From: Ekhidna sp.
Lineage (GTDB): Bacteria; Bacteroidota; Bacteroidia; Cytophagales; Cyclobacteriaceae
Direction of reading: 5' to 3'
DNA length: 44,331 nucleotides
Assembly (NCBI GenBank): GCA_013214445.1
Contig: JABSPG010000006.1
Location: 1 to 44,331, forward strand
Shown piece by piece: positions 30,301 to 41,200 of the stretch (the first letter of the stretch is position 1; every line of letters starts with the position of its first letter). A program made the position numbers and the translations under genes. The notes beneath the pieces were generated by a model. That model saw nothing but the letters and a program-made list of their open reading frames with translations, ran no database searches and was not told the DNA's origin.

Positions 30301-31677
30301 ACCCCTACCTCTAACGAGGAGGATGAGAACCTCATTTATGTGTCACTGAACTACCTTCAAGGGTCATCATCCGTTTCTTACTCTAAGGCCTTTGGGTCTG
30401 TCAATGAGGACGGGGATAAGGATTTCTATACGTTCACCGAGGGTGATAAGTTAAGGATCATATCTTACTACGATAACGACACGGACAGGGTGTTCCCTTA
30501 TAACTACGACTTCAACGTGGTTGGCACCGCAAACCTGACGGACGACCCCGATTCCAACCCGTTGGTTGATAGTGAGTTAGAATCAAGCGTTATAGAGGCT
30601 AAGCAAGGCCAATTCGTTATACTTAAGAGCAACCCTAATGCCAGTGGCTTCACCTATACAGAGGTTCGTGGCGCGAACATAAACCCGTCCACCAGCTTAC
30701 ACAAGTGGAACAACAGGTGTGTGGTCGAGCTATACAAACCAGCCAAGGCACAGGAGACTGAGGATAGGTTCTTCTACGAGGTAACGGACTCTTATAGGGT
30801 GGTAAGGGAGCTCAATGATGAGGGTGACCTAGTGCTCACCCATGAGGATAACCCTGTGGAACTAACCAAGGGTGATGTTTGGTGGCGACGTGTTGCGGTT
30901 AACATACCAACGTACGAGAACGCACTATTCAAGAATATAATAGAGGACGAGGAGTCCAACCCTAAGTTCAGGCCTTACTACCTAGAGTCAAACACTTTCA
31001 GTGACCAGTTCCCAGGTAACAACTCATGGAACAGGGGTAAGGGCTACTTCTTGAGGAGGACTGGCGAGACAAGGAGGTTGAGCTCGTACACATTCAGTGA
31101 CCTAAATAACTACGAGAGTAACCTGTTCAGGTTTACGTCCTTCAACGCGTCTAAGTCTAACTACAAGGACGCGCCAGATCGGTACGGTGTTATCAATAAG
31201 CTCGTAGATAACGGGGAATCCCTTATCACTATACAGCAGGACAAGTTCATCGCTTGGCCAATCAACAGGAACATGATAACCGACGCTGCTGGCGTTGACC
31301 AACTGATTGTCTCTAGTGATATCATTGGCACACCTAGGATATACACAGGTGACTACGGTTGTGATGGCAACCCTGAGTCCGTTGTTCGTTGTGGCAAGAA
31401 CATATACTTTGCTAACAAGACAATGGCGGAGGTGTATAGGTTCAACCCAACCAACGGGCTTGCCGTTATATCCGAGTCAGGGATGAAGGACTTCTTCTAC
31501 AGGTTGTTCACCACAGCAATGGCTAACAGTGACATAAGGGTTGTTGGCGGGTACGACCCTTTGAAGGATGAGTACTTGATCACGGTGATCCCAACCAATA
31601 TTATTGACTACATTCAAGGTAACGAACCTACCTTCATTAGGCAGGACGCAGTATCTGATATAAACCCAGGAGGATAA
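27304..31677 (+). CDS. large tail (muzzle/stabilisation) protein
   Basis: A 1457-residue, mainly beta protein. The opening (DKRFPRKLNQSVDSRLRGKDEMIDALDIDVSE, broken here by description) is typical of very large tail proteins encoded after the adaptor in crAss-like phages, where they form the muzzle at the tail end. Many Ser/Thr/Asn/Asp-rich repeats follow. The C-terminal third is better structured (YGVINKLVDNGESLITIQQD, IYFANKTMAEVYRFNP, AMANSDIRVVGGYDP), looking like a beta-propeller as in tail-hub proteins. It seals or opens the DNA channel; function inferred from size and order. Confidence 0.65.
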   Translation: MIDKRFPRKLNQSVDSRLRGKDEMIDALDIDVSERFSDSNNSDGVTGSGGVVKPKRGQVLVQGNEQSDQAVQDTSFQKAIGSCTDTRMDVALYAVWSSSASDMGVYAYDPYGNLPGSLGPENMRKVWTSSLFNFPQNGFADMEVVYTNERFVIDGFELDFTPYLLLTDNVNEPKKINILRALTEDLSDYNDLDEVDFITACPKTPMIAPTFEFVSDPSRTRSNYEGVSGLQFAYQCLYKGGVETALSTYSDLAVPPSYVNQGTLLTPALIQHNKCVITVPTSSLSSEVDKVRLVAREGNTGSFFMVDEYEVDNTQDLIIDYYNDRLTTIIPEEDEDKRYDNLPHKAETLAVTQNRLFYGNYVQDRDVPDVDVDITVDYEPRPNDFTEYTLSVTPHIFQVDKNNELDALLNNIPDGVSNRVAGFWIDTFQLPFNIPQGTVINLEFVVAPERNWHLYNTDVNSYHGSRYVFPSTGDYVTDLNDGTLAPLDETLTSIYTDSNVLVGQSQVSPMFGQNAGVAVTLPSQSRPKWVTTSGEFAGQETDVAFGTSAGNPLILKGSSVSFSFSIRLQDDTTVPQLKNIVTEVLTGSTEVEGVDVISSNVSPNVSFDLNLRGAGETVIDVNSTTNSIASLITACADSQVVEGGLQYLPAFVTPGGSVLSAAPVGCFIVDKAEVDFGLRVVNPYSDDEAYENDIFVGIDIKSISGVETVTAIPETAASSGKISKWKVYSKDYLLDVPSAGRFVDEDLTIPNLAISDEDSQEDRFLPTYLSRRLMAGYLDLNGSRLYSTRGDTIEGLIQEGVVVDDNIASLLGTSIVDGQGGPYALRSVSNQGTSIIEGSVSSLMLMQGSIGGSMLEAIDVSLWTVMSQIQGDTDVQIFSPPSYYTAQNTSDLPEVEVLSVESFGFNEGEVTQSFKTNATHPFVIAYYDQRGRLGAMAELGDVFVAGYSNLERDGELHGNVRISFQFNHNPPEWAFTYKVLYSGNSTVKDFIQYTTGGAFTPTSNEEDENLIYVSLNYLQGSSSVSYSKAFGSVNEDGDKDFYTFTEGDKLRIISYYDNDTDRVFPYNYDFNVVGTANLTDDPDSNPLVDSELESSVIEAKQGQFVILKSNPNASGFTYTEVRGANINPSTSLHKWNNRCVVELYKPAKAQETEDRFFYEVTDSYRVVRELNDEGDLVLTHEDNPVELTKGDVWWRRVAVNIPTYENALFKNIIEDEESNPKFRPYYLESNTFSDQFPGNNSWNRGKGYFLRRTGETRRLSSYTFSDLNNYESNLFRFTSFNASKSNYKDAPDRYGVINKLVDNGESLITIQQDKFIAWPINRNMITDAAGVDQLIVSSDIIGTPRIYTGDYGCDGNPESVVRCGKNIYFANKTMAEVYRFNPTNGLAVISESGMKDFFYRLFTTAMANSDIRVVGGYDPLKDEYLITVIPTNIIDYIQGNEPTFIRQDAVSDINPGG

Positions 31678-31679
31678 CC

Positions 31680-32771
31680 ATGCCATCTAAAGTAGAGACA
31701 ATCATAAACGAACTAGGTACCTTCAGTGCACCGCAGACGGTGGCGTTCTCTAATAGCGGTGGTTACTGGAAGACAAGGTACAGGGCGACACCCCTTTGCT
31801 ACGCAACGGTAGGAAACAAGATGACCTCTTCACCAAGGAACATCCAAGAAGGAGCCATCATATGGGAGCACAACAAAGGACCAATTGGTTCCAACTATGG
31901 TGTGGTATCTAGCTTTGGTTCAATGTTGGTTGGGTCGTTCAATGATAACGTCTCCGCCAACAAACTATACAAGTCGGTCTCGATCGAAGGAACGGGCAAC
32001 GTGCTTAGGATTTTCAGTGGTGTGTACGTTAACTCATCACCAGACATCAGTCAGTTAAGGGCAGCTAGCTTCAAACCTATGAAGCACAAGGGTGGTATAC
32101 TTTACGCATCAATAACTGGCTCATCATCGATGAACAGCTCATCAAGTAACTACCAACTGATAGGTAGGGTGAAGGAGGGTGTTGACCTTATCGACATGGG
32201 CCCTGGTCAGACTGGCGGGTACTCAGGGCTTAATAACTTCGTGTTCTTGGCTTTAGAACCTACGGGTTCAAGTATTGCCACTCACCTAAGTAATGATGCA
32301 AAGTTTGTGTTTGGTTTCACGCAGAATGACGGAACGATTGATCTTGTGACGTTAGAGTCTTTCGGTCCTTTCGACCAGCCAGACATAGACCCTTTCTTTA
32401 TATTTACTAGTGTCAACGCGTCCACACCTTATGATGAGATCGCTGAGACAATTGAAGTGCCTGAGGATACTATACATTTCTACTCTCAAGTTACTGGTGA
32501 GGAGGGGGTATTTATTAGGTTAACAAACCTTTTTGATCCTAACGCCCCAGACGTGGCACTTAACGCAGCTTTTTACGAGAGGTTGAACAACCATATATCA
32601 TCCTACCCAGACAGGCCAGTGTATCTTTATCAGGTCTCTAACGGTGAGGTTAATGGTGAATCACCTAAGGGGCAGTACGCCGACTACGTGATATTCTTAG
32701 GTAACGAGGACTTCGAGTTGCACGCAGTGAACGCTAACTATGTGCCTATAAGGCTTGATCATAGTAGGTAA
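31680..32771 (+). CDS. hypothetical virion protein
   Basis: A 363-residue beta-rich protein (NRDY-free, many Ser, Asn, Phe and Tyr) with a front NELGTFSAPQTVAFSNSGGY and later GVFIRLTNLFDPNAPDVALN. It follows the large tail protein by 2 nt and is probably a tail or fibre-attachment component. The GGAGGATAACC before the ATG looks like a Shine-Dalgarno sequence but is made by the last codons of the upstream gene. No family is recognised. Confidence 0.65.
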   Translation: MPSKVETIINELGTFSAPQTVAFSNSGGYWKTRYRATPLCYATVGNKMTSSPRNIQEGAIIWEHNKGPIGSNYGVVSSFGSMLVGSFNDNVSANKLYKSVSIEGTGNVLRIFSGVYVNSSPDISQLRAASFKPMKHKGGILYASITGSSSMNSSSSNYQLIGRVKEGVDLIDMGPGQTGGYSGLNNFVFLALEPTGSSIATHLSNDAKFVFGFTQNDGTIDLVTLESFGPFDQPDIDPFFIFTSVNASTPYDEIAETIEVPEDTIHFYSQVTGEEGVFIRLTNLFDPNAPDVALNAAFYERLNNHISSYPDRPVYLYQVSNGEVNGESPKGQYADYVIFLGNEDFELHAVNANYVPIRLDHSR

Positions 32772-32787
32772 TTTCGCATCAATGTAG

Positions 32788-32795
32788 TACTTTTG
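32788..32795 (+). promoter_or_regulatory. TACTTTTG -7 box 4 nt before a start codon, inside an inverted repeat
   Basis: TACTTTTG matches TAnnTTTG and is followed by TACT and the ATG at 32800. The box lies in TAGTAC-TTTT-GTACTA (32785-32800 region), so the same bases could form an operator or an RNA hairpin at the start codon. No -33 TTG at the usual distance. Confidence 0.45.
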
Positions 32796-32799
32796 TACT

Positions 32800-33603
32800 A
32801 TGGCATTAGATCCAATCACTTTATCATTGATCAGTCAAGGCATCGGCGGAGGCCTTAAGTTCTTTGGGGCTCACAAAGCACAGAAGGACGCTGAGAGGAG
32901 GGCGAACAGTTTCGCCGACCAGATACCTGGCCTAAGGCGCAGGCTTAATTCATTACAGTTTGGCGTTGACCAGAGCCAGTTTGACGTGGCTGAACAGGGT
33001 GGTATCCTTGCAGAGGAGGCAACACAACAAGCGATAGAGCAGGCGCAAAGACAGGAATCACAGATCGCCTCAGGTATAAGGACTGGTGACGCTCGAATGG
33101 CGGCTGGCCTGGCGAAGACAATAGGTGACCTCCAGAGGAAGACGAACATCATCGCTACTGAGGGCGCTCGAGAGAAGGTTGGTTATGACTCAGCCCTATC
33201 AAGGGAGGTTCAACGTGTAAAGGATGCTAACAAGTCAAAGGATATACGCTTATCTGAGTTGGACTTAAGGCGGAGCGAGGCAGGCTTCGATGCCCAGCAG
33301 TACGCAGCTGACGCCAACTTTCAAGCCAAGCTTGATGCCATAGGAGCTACCGCATCTGGCCTTGGTTCGTCACTCATGATGTCTGGGATTAACGCTCAGT
33401 CACCTAAGGACAGTGGCCTTAACGCTGATAGCGTGGGGATGGACTTTGGTTCTGCAGCAACAGATATTATCAATAAAGGTGTAGAGGGTTCTTCTTCTGA
33501 AGCAATGGGTAGTTTAGGGGCTTCAGGCTCTAAACAGATCAATGCTGAGCAGGTAAGGAGGGCGCTAGAGGTCTTAGGAATAATGTACCAACATGGAGAG
33601 TAA
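32800..33603 (+). CDS. internal virion protein (T7 gp14-like role)
   Basis: A 267-residue protein. The N-terminus has a short hydrophobic/Gly segment (TLSLISQGIGGGLKFFGA). It is followed by a long Ala/Gln/Glu-rich helical region (ERRANSFADQ, EEATQQAIEQAQRQESQIAS, QYAADANFQAKLDAIGATAS). This is the usual look of small ejected proteins that line the DNA channel in podoviruses, such as T7 gp14, and the gene is followed by two larger internal-protein candidates. It overlaps the next gene by 11 nt. Confidence 0.65.
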   Translation: MALDPITLSLISQGIGGGLKFFGAHKAQKDAERRANSFADQIPGLRRRLNSLQFGVDQSQFDVAEQGGILAEEATQQAIEQAQRQESQIASGIRTGDARMAAGLAKTIGDLQRKTNIIATEGAREKVGYDSALSREVQRVKDANKSKDIRLSELDLRRSEAGFDAQQYAADANFQAKLDAIGATASGLGSSLMMSGINAQSPKDSGLNADSVGMDFGSAATDIINKGVEGSSSEAMGSLGASGSKQINAEQVRRALEVLGIMYQHGE

Positions 33604-35239
33604 CCCATCATCAACCCCTGCAAAAGGGTTCATTGTAGAGGACCCAACCAGGGACATACAGTCTTACACTAGGGAGCTACAGGGTGCTGAGCGCCAGAGG
33701 TACCAAAGGTTAGAAAACCTTAAGGCGCAGGAGCTAAGGAAGGAAGAGCTCAAACAAAAAAACATTGACAACCTGTATGGGTATGATGCAAGCTCCCTCG
33801 TGGAGAGTGGTAGACAGTTCTTCGAGAAGGAGAGGTCGAGGGTTTCCAAGCTCTTATCTGAGGCGGACGACCTTAATGAAATCAGGAGGGAAGTGGCTAA
33901 GCTTGGGTCTACTTATAGCCAGCTCAAAGGATACAGGACAAAAGAGACGGACGCAGCGATGGGTGTTAGCAGGGATCTATCTTATGCTCCAGCGGCAGAG
34001 GTAGATAAGTATGCATCAAGGAAGTATGGTGACCTATACACTATATCATCTATCGACCTAAACCCAGACTCATACGCAGCCAAGAGGACATCATGGGAGA
34101 ACCCGTTCGACCCTAACAAGGCTACGGTATCTGATGATGGTACGGTCATGGTGGAGGACGCAAACGGCCAATTGGTTCCGTTCAACCAGTTACCAGCCTA
34201 CGCGAACCCTAACGTATGGGACTTCCAGCCAGAGTTCAAGGATGTTAGTTCCTTTGGTAGCACGCAGGCCTTCGCTAACGTTGCTGGCACAAGGACATCC
34301 ATTAAGTCGCACTCATCAACTGGATCATGGAGCAGGAAGGGCTCTGATGCTTACTTCGATTCAATGCTTGCAGACCCTAGCCAGAAGGGTGTTCAGTTCA
34401 GGATGGCCCTGCTTAACGACCTAAAGGATAAGGTTGGTGTTAGTGAGTGGCCACAAGAGTTCAAGGAGGACTTTGCTTCAATGAACTTTGATGACATGCC
34501 AGCCGACGCGCTGGATGAAATACTGGATGGAGGAAGGGATCTGTTCGCTGGGTTCTCTAAGTTCGAGAGGCGATCTACTAGTAGCCGTTCATCACGATCT
34601 AAACCAACCACCAAGCAACAGTTCAAGGATAACTTCTTCGAGGGTATGACGGTCAGCTCTGTTGGGAACTCAGGCGGGTCTTACGATGAGGTAACGTTCT
34701 CGGTTGATAAGCTTGCCCCAGTGTTGACATTAGAGAACGAAGAGGTATCCCTTATACATAATAACGAGAGGATGTCTGGTGAGTCATTAGTCTTATCCAA
34801 GATAGACGTGGAACCAGATAATATCACTATTGCTGTCGGACCTAACGGCAAGCTAGCCTTTAGGATTAACTCAGGGTTAGTGAAGACAAGGGGTAAGGAG
34901 TCAGCTGGATCTAGCGTGAGCCTTGCTAACATTGGTACTGAGTTCTATCTTGGTGCCGCTGGAGGTCTGCTCGGTGACGAGGAGTTCAGTTGGAATGCTA
35001 ACGCCACAGCTAAGGACACCTTCATATCTGACCTCACCCCAGGGGAGATCATAATTATGGAGGGTGATAAGAACTACCGCAAGGTATACAGTTACATGAA
35101 CGAAAGGTTCTCAGATAAGATGGGGATTAACTTTGAGGAGTTCATTAGTGAGATGGAGTCTAAGGTTAACGACAAGAAGAAATCGGGTCAGTTCGATACA
35201 ATACAGCTAGACCCATCACAGGAAACTATATTCAATTAA
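33593..35239 (+). CDS. internal virion protein, medium
   Basis: A 548-residue protein. Residues 15-130 are charged helices (RELQGAERQRYQRLENLKAQ, then RKEELKQKNIDNLYG and EADDLNEIRREVAKLG). The middle is Ser/Asn-rich and the C-terminal half mixed alpha/beta (GEIIIMEGDKNYRKVYSYM). Size, order and composition fit the middle member of a three-protein ejection set. No enzyme domain is visible. The next gene starts 1 nt after its stop. Confidence 0.6.
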   Translation: MESNPSSTPAKGFIVEDPTRDIQSYTRELQGAERQRYQRLENLKAQELRKEELKQKNIDNLYGYDASSLVESGRQFFEKERSRVSKLLSEADDLNEIRREVAKLGSTYSQLKGYRTKETDAAMGVSRDLSYAPAAEVDKYASRKYGDLYTISSIDLNPDSYAAKRTSWENPFDPNKATVSDDGTVMVEDANGQLVPFNQLPAYANPNVWDFQPEFKDVSSFGSTQAFANVAGTRTSIKSHSSTGSWSRKGSDAYFDSMLADPSQKGVQFRMALLNDLKDKVGVSEWPQEFKEDFASMNFDDMPADALDEILDGGRDLFAGFSKFERRSTSSRSSRSKPTTKQQFKDNFFEGMTVSSVGNSGGSYDEVTFSVDKLAPVLTLENEEVSLIHNNERMSGESLVLSKIDVEPDNITIAVGPNGKLAFRINSGLVKTRGKESAGSSVSLANIGTEFYLGAAGGLLGDEEFSWNANATAKDTFISDLTPGEIIIMEGDKNYRKVYSYMNERFSDKMGINFEEFISEMESKVNDKKKSGQFDTIQLDPSQETIFN

Positions 35240-35240
35240 G

Positions 35241-38200
35241 ATGACGGGAGGACCAAAAAGGGAGGACCTTACTAAGTTAAGGGACCTGTACTCACCTGAC
35301 ATGGACATTGACTCGTTCGAGTCTCAGATGTCTTCTTCTGATGTATTCAAGAGGAAGGCACTCAGGTTTGCACAACAGAATGATCAGGAATTGTTCGATG
35401 CGATCATCAACCCTAATAAAAAAAAAGTGGTTTCGGGGCCACAGGAGGATGGGTTGGAGAGCTCTACAGAAGGGTCTCCATCTGCTACAGGATCCTCACA
35501 AGAGGGAGATAAGGCGATCAAGCCATGGCGCGGTTCATTCAAACCAAATGAGAATCAAGTTGATAGAGGATCGGAGGCGTTAAGGGATGTTAACTCCGCG
35601 ATTCAGTTTGGTTTCATTCCACCATCTGTTGAAAGACTTAAGCAGGAGAAGGAGTCCGACCAGCTGGACAGGAGACTACAGCTGGGCATTGCTTCTCCGT
35701 CACAGCAGAGGGAATATAACGAAGAAATGAAGGCCGCCTCAGATAATAGGAGGTCTAAGATTGAGGCTGGTTTAAGGGAATCATACAACTCTGACTTCAG
35801 TGTGAGCAGCAACCCTGATGGGGTTAGCATGGAGTACAATTACTCATACAATAACATCGACGGCAAGGAGGTCTTTAACAGGGTGGTTCCATTGTCCATA
35901 GATAAAGATCAGAGTGCTGACCAACTTTACACCTTCTTAGGGCCTAAACTACAAGAGATCATAGCCTTGGAGACCTATGGGTATAACGACCGCATTGATT
36001 CCGATCCTGCGTTCAAGGAGCAACAGCGGCAGTTACTGGATCTTATTGGCAAGGAAATAACCTTCACCTCTGACGAATCACCATTTGTTACCGCAGGTGG
36101 TGGGGCTGGTGCGGAGACAGTAGTGGAGCGCCGAGAGTACACTCGTGAAGACTACTTCGAGGATATTAATGAGTTAAGAGAGAAGAAAAGGAGTGAGTTC
36201 TATTCTGAGTGGTCACAAGGGATTAAATCACAGATTCTGCAGGCATTCCCAGGGTTAACAGAGGAGGAGTTGAAGTCAATAGACACCAGCCTTTACACTG
36301 AGTACGGTGTCGATCTTGACCTTGATAACGATGGGATGTACAACGTCAAGTCATGGAGTGAGGATGCAATGACATCCCTGGGGATAGGGTTGACCAATGT
36401 ATCACACTCCCTCAGCTATATACCTACCTACCTCAAGGCGGAGTTCGCTAAATTGGTGTCTGGTTATGATGAGAGTGTTGTTAAGATTGCTGAGAAGAGC
36501 AAGTCGAACGCCCGAAGGAATAAGAGGATGGATAGCGAGAGGTTGGACGCAAGGAGGACAAAGTTCACTAAGGACCTATCAGAGGCCCTTGAGTCGGGTG
36601 ACGCAGAGTTATTCGGTAGACAACTACTAAACACCACCGCTGAGACAGCCCCTATCATACTAGAGACAACGGCTGTGACAATCTTATCTGGCGGGACTGC
36701 AGCACCATACCTTGCTGCTGGCCTTATAGGAACACAGACAGGGATAGGTACCTACATGGATATTGCGGATGACCCAGAGCTCAGTGATGCGGCTAAGCTA
36801 GGTATAGCTATAACTTCTGGAGCAGCTGAAGGTGCGTTTGCTTTTGTTGGGGGGAAGATCACCTCTAAGGCAATGATGAACCAGATAGCTAGGGACGCTG
36901 TAGATGGGGATGCCGTAGCCAAGAACAGGCTTAAGGATTTCGTGAAAGGACAATTGATTACGAACGGTCTTGAACCAATGATGGCTGAAGGGTCTGAGGA
37001 GTTTATGGTTGAGTTCACTAACTCCATTGCTGAGGACATCGCTTACGGAAGAGATGTTGATTTTGACGCAGCCCTTAGTAGGGGTAAGACAGCCTTCATA
37101 GCTGGGGCTGGTGCTGGTAAGGCATTCAATACTGCGGGTAGTGTATCTGGTAGGGTCATGGGTGCTGTTAATAGTAGGTTCACCTCTGCGGACCTTTCCA
37201 TGCAGCTAGGTATTGACGCGGAGATTGAGTCAGCAATAAACTCTATCCAAGGGGTCAAGGATCCAGAGCTGATCACCGTGCTATCTAATAGGGTTCAAAG
37301 GCTGCAAGAGCTAAAGAATGAATCAAGGGGTGAGCAAAGGGCTTACTTCGAGGCGATGATGGTTCGTCAACCTGAGGCATTCAATGACCTCATGGATGCA
37401 AACACAAGGGTTAGTGTGCTTACAGAGGCTTACGCCAAGGCTGACGAGTCATCAAAAGAATTGATTAGCAAGGAGATTGATGCTGAGATGGTAAGGATAG
37501 AGGGGGCGCACGCGATGATGTCTGACACCTCATCTGAGCTCACTATCGATGAGAGAAACCAGCTAGCTGACATGAGGGTTTCCTCTATTCGTGACGGTGC
37601 CTCTAGGATGCAGTCTGTTGCGGAGGCTAGGCTGAGGCAATTAAAGGATGATGGCGCTGGTGCCCACGAGGTATCCAAGGCCCAGGCAGAGGTCAAGGCA
37701 ATCAGTGAGAGCGTGAGTGCCCTCACTGAACTACAAGAGAAGAGCAGGCTCACTGATGGTTATTTATCGGAGGTGATGGCGGCCCATGAGGCTGGAATCA
37801 TGACCGACAAGGAACTGCAGTTAGCGGTGGACCAGTCCAACTACTTCAACACGTTGATCTCAGACGTGACTGGAGCAGATATTGAGTCCATAAGCAGGAC
37901 TGTTGAGCTACCTAAACCAGGGTCTAGGCTTTTCTCGCAACCTGTGAGCGATATTTTAAGCGTGGCTAACAAGTACAATAGTCAGGCTGGATTACCAGAA
38001 GTCAAGATAAACAGGGTTAAGTCATTAGATCAATCTAAGTCCAAGTCTATTGCTGATGCCTATGATTCATTACTAGATGACAACCTTGACAACCCTGAGG
38101 TGTACTCATCTTATAATGACTTGGTGGTAGAAACGAACTCTCAGTTTGAAGCACTTCAGTCTGAAGGGTATGTTGTTGAGCTGTATAAAGGTGAGGGTGA

Positions 38201-41200
38201 ACCATACGCTAACTCTCAAGAAATGCTTGAAGATTTGAGGGTTAATAAGCATATATATGTTTTCTCAACTAAGGCTGGTTTCGGGGATAATGCTATAACA
38301 ACTGATGACCTGTCTAGGAACCCTATGCTTAAGGACTCTGGGTTTAAAGACTCTAATGGTGAGCCACTCATGAATAACGATGTGTTCAGGGCGGTGCATG
38401 ATATATTTGGTCATGGTAAATTAGGTAACTCATTTGGCCCGATTGGCGAGGAGAACGCATGGGTGACCCACTCACAAATGTATAGTCCGAACGCAAGGAG
38501 AGCTATGACCACAGAGACTAGGGGTCAGAACAGCTGGGTTAATTTCGGGCCTCACTTAAGGAACTCAGACGGGTCGTTACCATCAAAGGGTGATGACAAC
38601 TACATACCCTTATCTCAAAGAAGGTTTGCTGACCAGAAGCTTGACTTGCTTCCTGATGATATGGTGTTTGACATGACTGTTGATTCAGTTGTAAAACCTA
38701 CGAACCCGTTGTCATATATTGATGAGGCTGGGTTCATAAGCCCAACAATGAGGGAGGCCATATACAGGTTGACACCTAAGGGAATAAGGGGTATGCTCCC
38801 TAGGCCAACCATGGATGCCGACCCATTGAGCTTCAAGGAGAAGAACGCTAACCTAAAGGACAGGGCTAGGAGAGAGTTCAGGAAGTTCTTTTACTCTGGT
38901 GGTGGACTAGACATTAAGTCTAGTGAGATCATAAGGGGTAGGGATCGATCAAGGAGGGCATTCGAGAACACTATTAAGTCAGAGGTTCAGGTGTTGAACA
39001 GGCTACTGAAGAAGGCTGGTTACGACGACCAAGCATCCATTGACTTGATACAAGGTACTATCGACGGTACAATCGTTGATGAGAGGCTGACGGGTGTGTC
39101 AGAGGCTGACGCAAGGGCGGAACTAAGGTCCAAGCTAATAAGCCAGTTCGGAGAGAAGGATGGGTCAATCATATTCTACATGAGGGACCGAATTGATTCG
39201 ATGACCGATGACGTGATATCCATACTAGAGACAGTAAAGGGTAATGAGGACCTAGTGCGAAGGATGAGGGAGAACAAGGGTAGTTACCTGAATAGGAGCT
39301 ATAAGGTTTTCTCTGATGAGTCACACAGGGATAGGCTATCCAAGCCTCGTGGTAAGAGGAGCGTCAAGACACAACACCTCTTCGATGACGCAATTGATTA
39401 CGTAATGGAGGAGAATCCAGGGATGTCATTCGATGATGCCCAGGGTATTGTTGAGCAGTACGTTCAAGACGTGGTTGGTAAGGGGCACAGGGGTATGGTC
39501 ATGAGTGGCTCGAGGGTGTACACCTCTAACACGAAAGGAAGGAAAGAGATCGCAGAGCCATTCCGTAAGCTACTAGGAGAGATAAAGGACCCTGTGTTAC
39601 AGTACACACAGACAGTCCTTAAGTTGAACGAGATGAAGACATCCTTGGAGATGCAGCAAGAGCTAGCCAACCACCTGATCGAGGCTGGCCTTGGTAGTGA
39701 GTCAATCACTGAGGACATGAACACCCCGCTGACAGACTCCAAGACGGATAGCTTCGGGATGGAGCCATTGAACGCTATCAACGTGGACCCAGACTTCAGG
39801 GAGGCTTACGAGTCGCTAGACCCTTTGAAGAGCATGCAGGACTACGACATGGCCATAAGGAATTTCATTAGGTTCCAGAGTAACGTCAAGATGTACAAGA
39901 CGGTGCTGTCACCAACAACGACGTTCAGGAACTTAATGTCTGGTATGTTCCTCTCAGCTAACGCTGGTCACCAACCTTTCTCAAGTCACAGCCTCCTTGC
40001 AATTAAGGAGGCATGGGGAGGAAGGAAGACACGCGAGGAACTAAGGGTGATCACAAGGAAGCTGATTGAGTCAGGTGTCATTGGTGACGGAGGTAGGTCT
40101 GGTGAGATGCTAGCAACCATTAACGACGCTGGCCATGACATCAGTAACATTACTGGTGACGCTGGCCCAGGAACAAAATTATTCAACGTAGCGCAGAAGC
40201 TGTACGCCTTCGGTGATGACTTCTACAAGGTGAATGGGTTCATGCTAGAGAAGGACCGACTCATCAAGGAGGGAGGCATGACAGAGGAGCAAGCATGGGA
40301 TCTCGCATCAGAGAGGATCAGGGGTGGTTACCCAACCTACTCTTACCTACCAAAGAACATGCAGGCACTAAGGAGGTTCCCGCTTACTGGTACGTTCGTT
40401 TCATTCCCTTACGAGGTAATGAGGACAACCAAGAACAACCTGAGGTACATGGTAGAGGACTTCCAAGCTGGCAGGAAGAAGATGGGTATGAGGAGGTTAG
40501 CAGGGCTGTTTGTTGCTACCACTGGGCCATCGATTGTCTCAGCAATATCAATGTCGCTACATGGAATAGACGATGAGGAGGAGGCAATGCTAAGGAGAGC
40601 CAAGGCACCATGGGAAAGGAACTCACAGTTGTTAGTACTAAGTAATGAGGATGGCACGGTAACAACCCTTGACCTATCATTCCTTGCCCCATCAGCCACT
40701 TGGCTTAAACCATTCACGGCACTAGCAAGGTCGAGGACAGGACTAAAAGGGGATGACACCGCGTTCGATCGCGCATGGGATGGAGCAAAGGAGCTGTTAG
40801 ACCCTTACACCTCTGTTGACCTTTCCTTTGCTACCTTCAGTAGGCTGGTAAATAATAAGGATGAGTTCGGGAACCCTATATACAACGGGACACCATTCAA
40901 TGAGGACTCTGGGAAAGCAATGAAGGACATGCTGGGTGAGGCAGACAAGGTGTCTGTTTGGCTGGGGAAGAAGGTTGGTCCTGGTGCATTCAATAACTTC
41001 GCAGAGTTCATGAGGGCTAACTCAGTTAGGGAGGACCTTTTTGGTTCAAGGGTAACCAAGTATAAGGAGTACACAAACCAGGAGGCACTACTAGCCCTGT
41101 TCGGTTTCAGGACGTCAGCCATGCCAATACCTAACTCAGTGAGGTACACGATGCATGATGTTGATGCAGCCATAGACAACCAGAAGAGGTTCATGACGAA

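Noticed and set aside
31668..31682. Shine-Dalgarno sequence GGAGG before the gene at 31680
   Set aside because: The bases encode the last Gly codons of the upstream gene, and other genes here lack such sequences.
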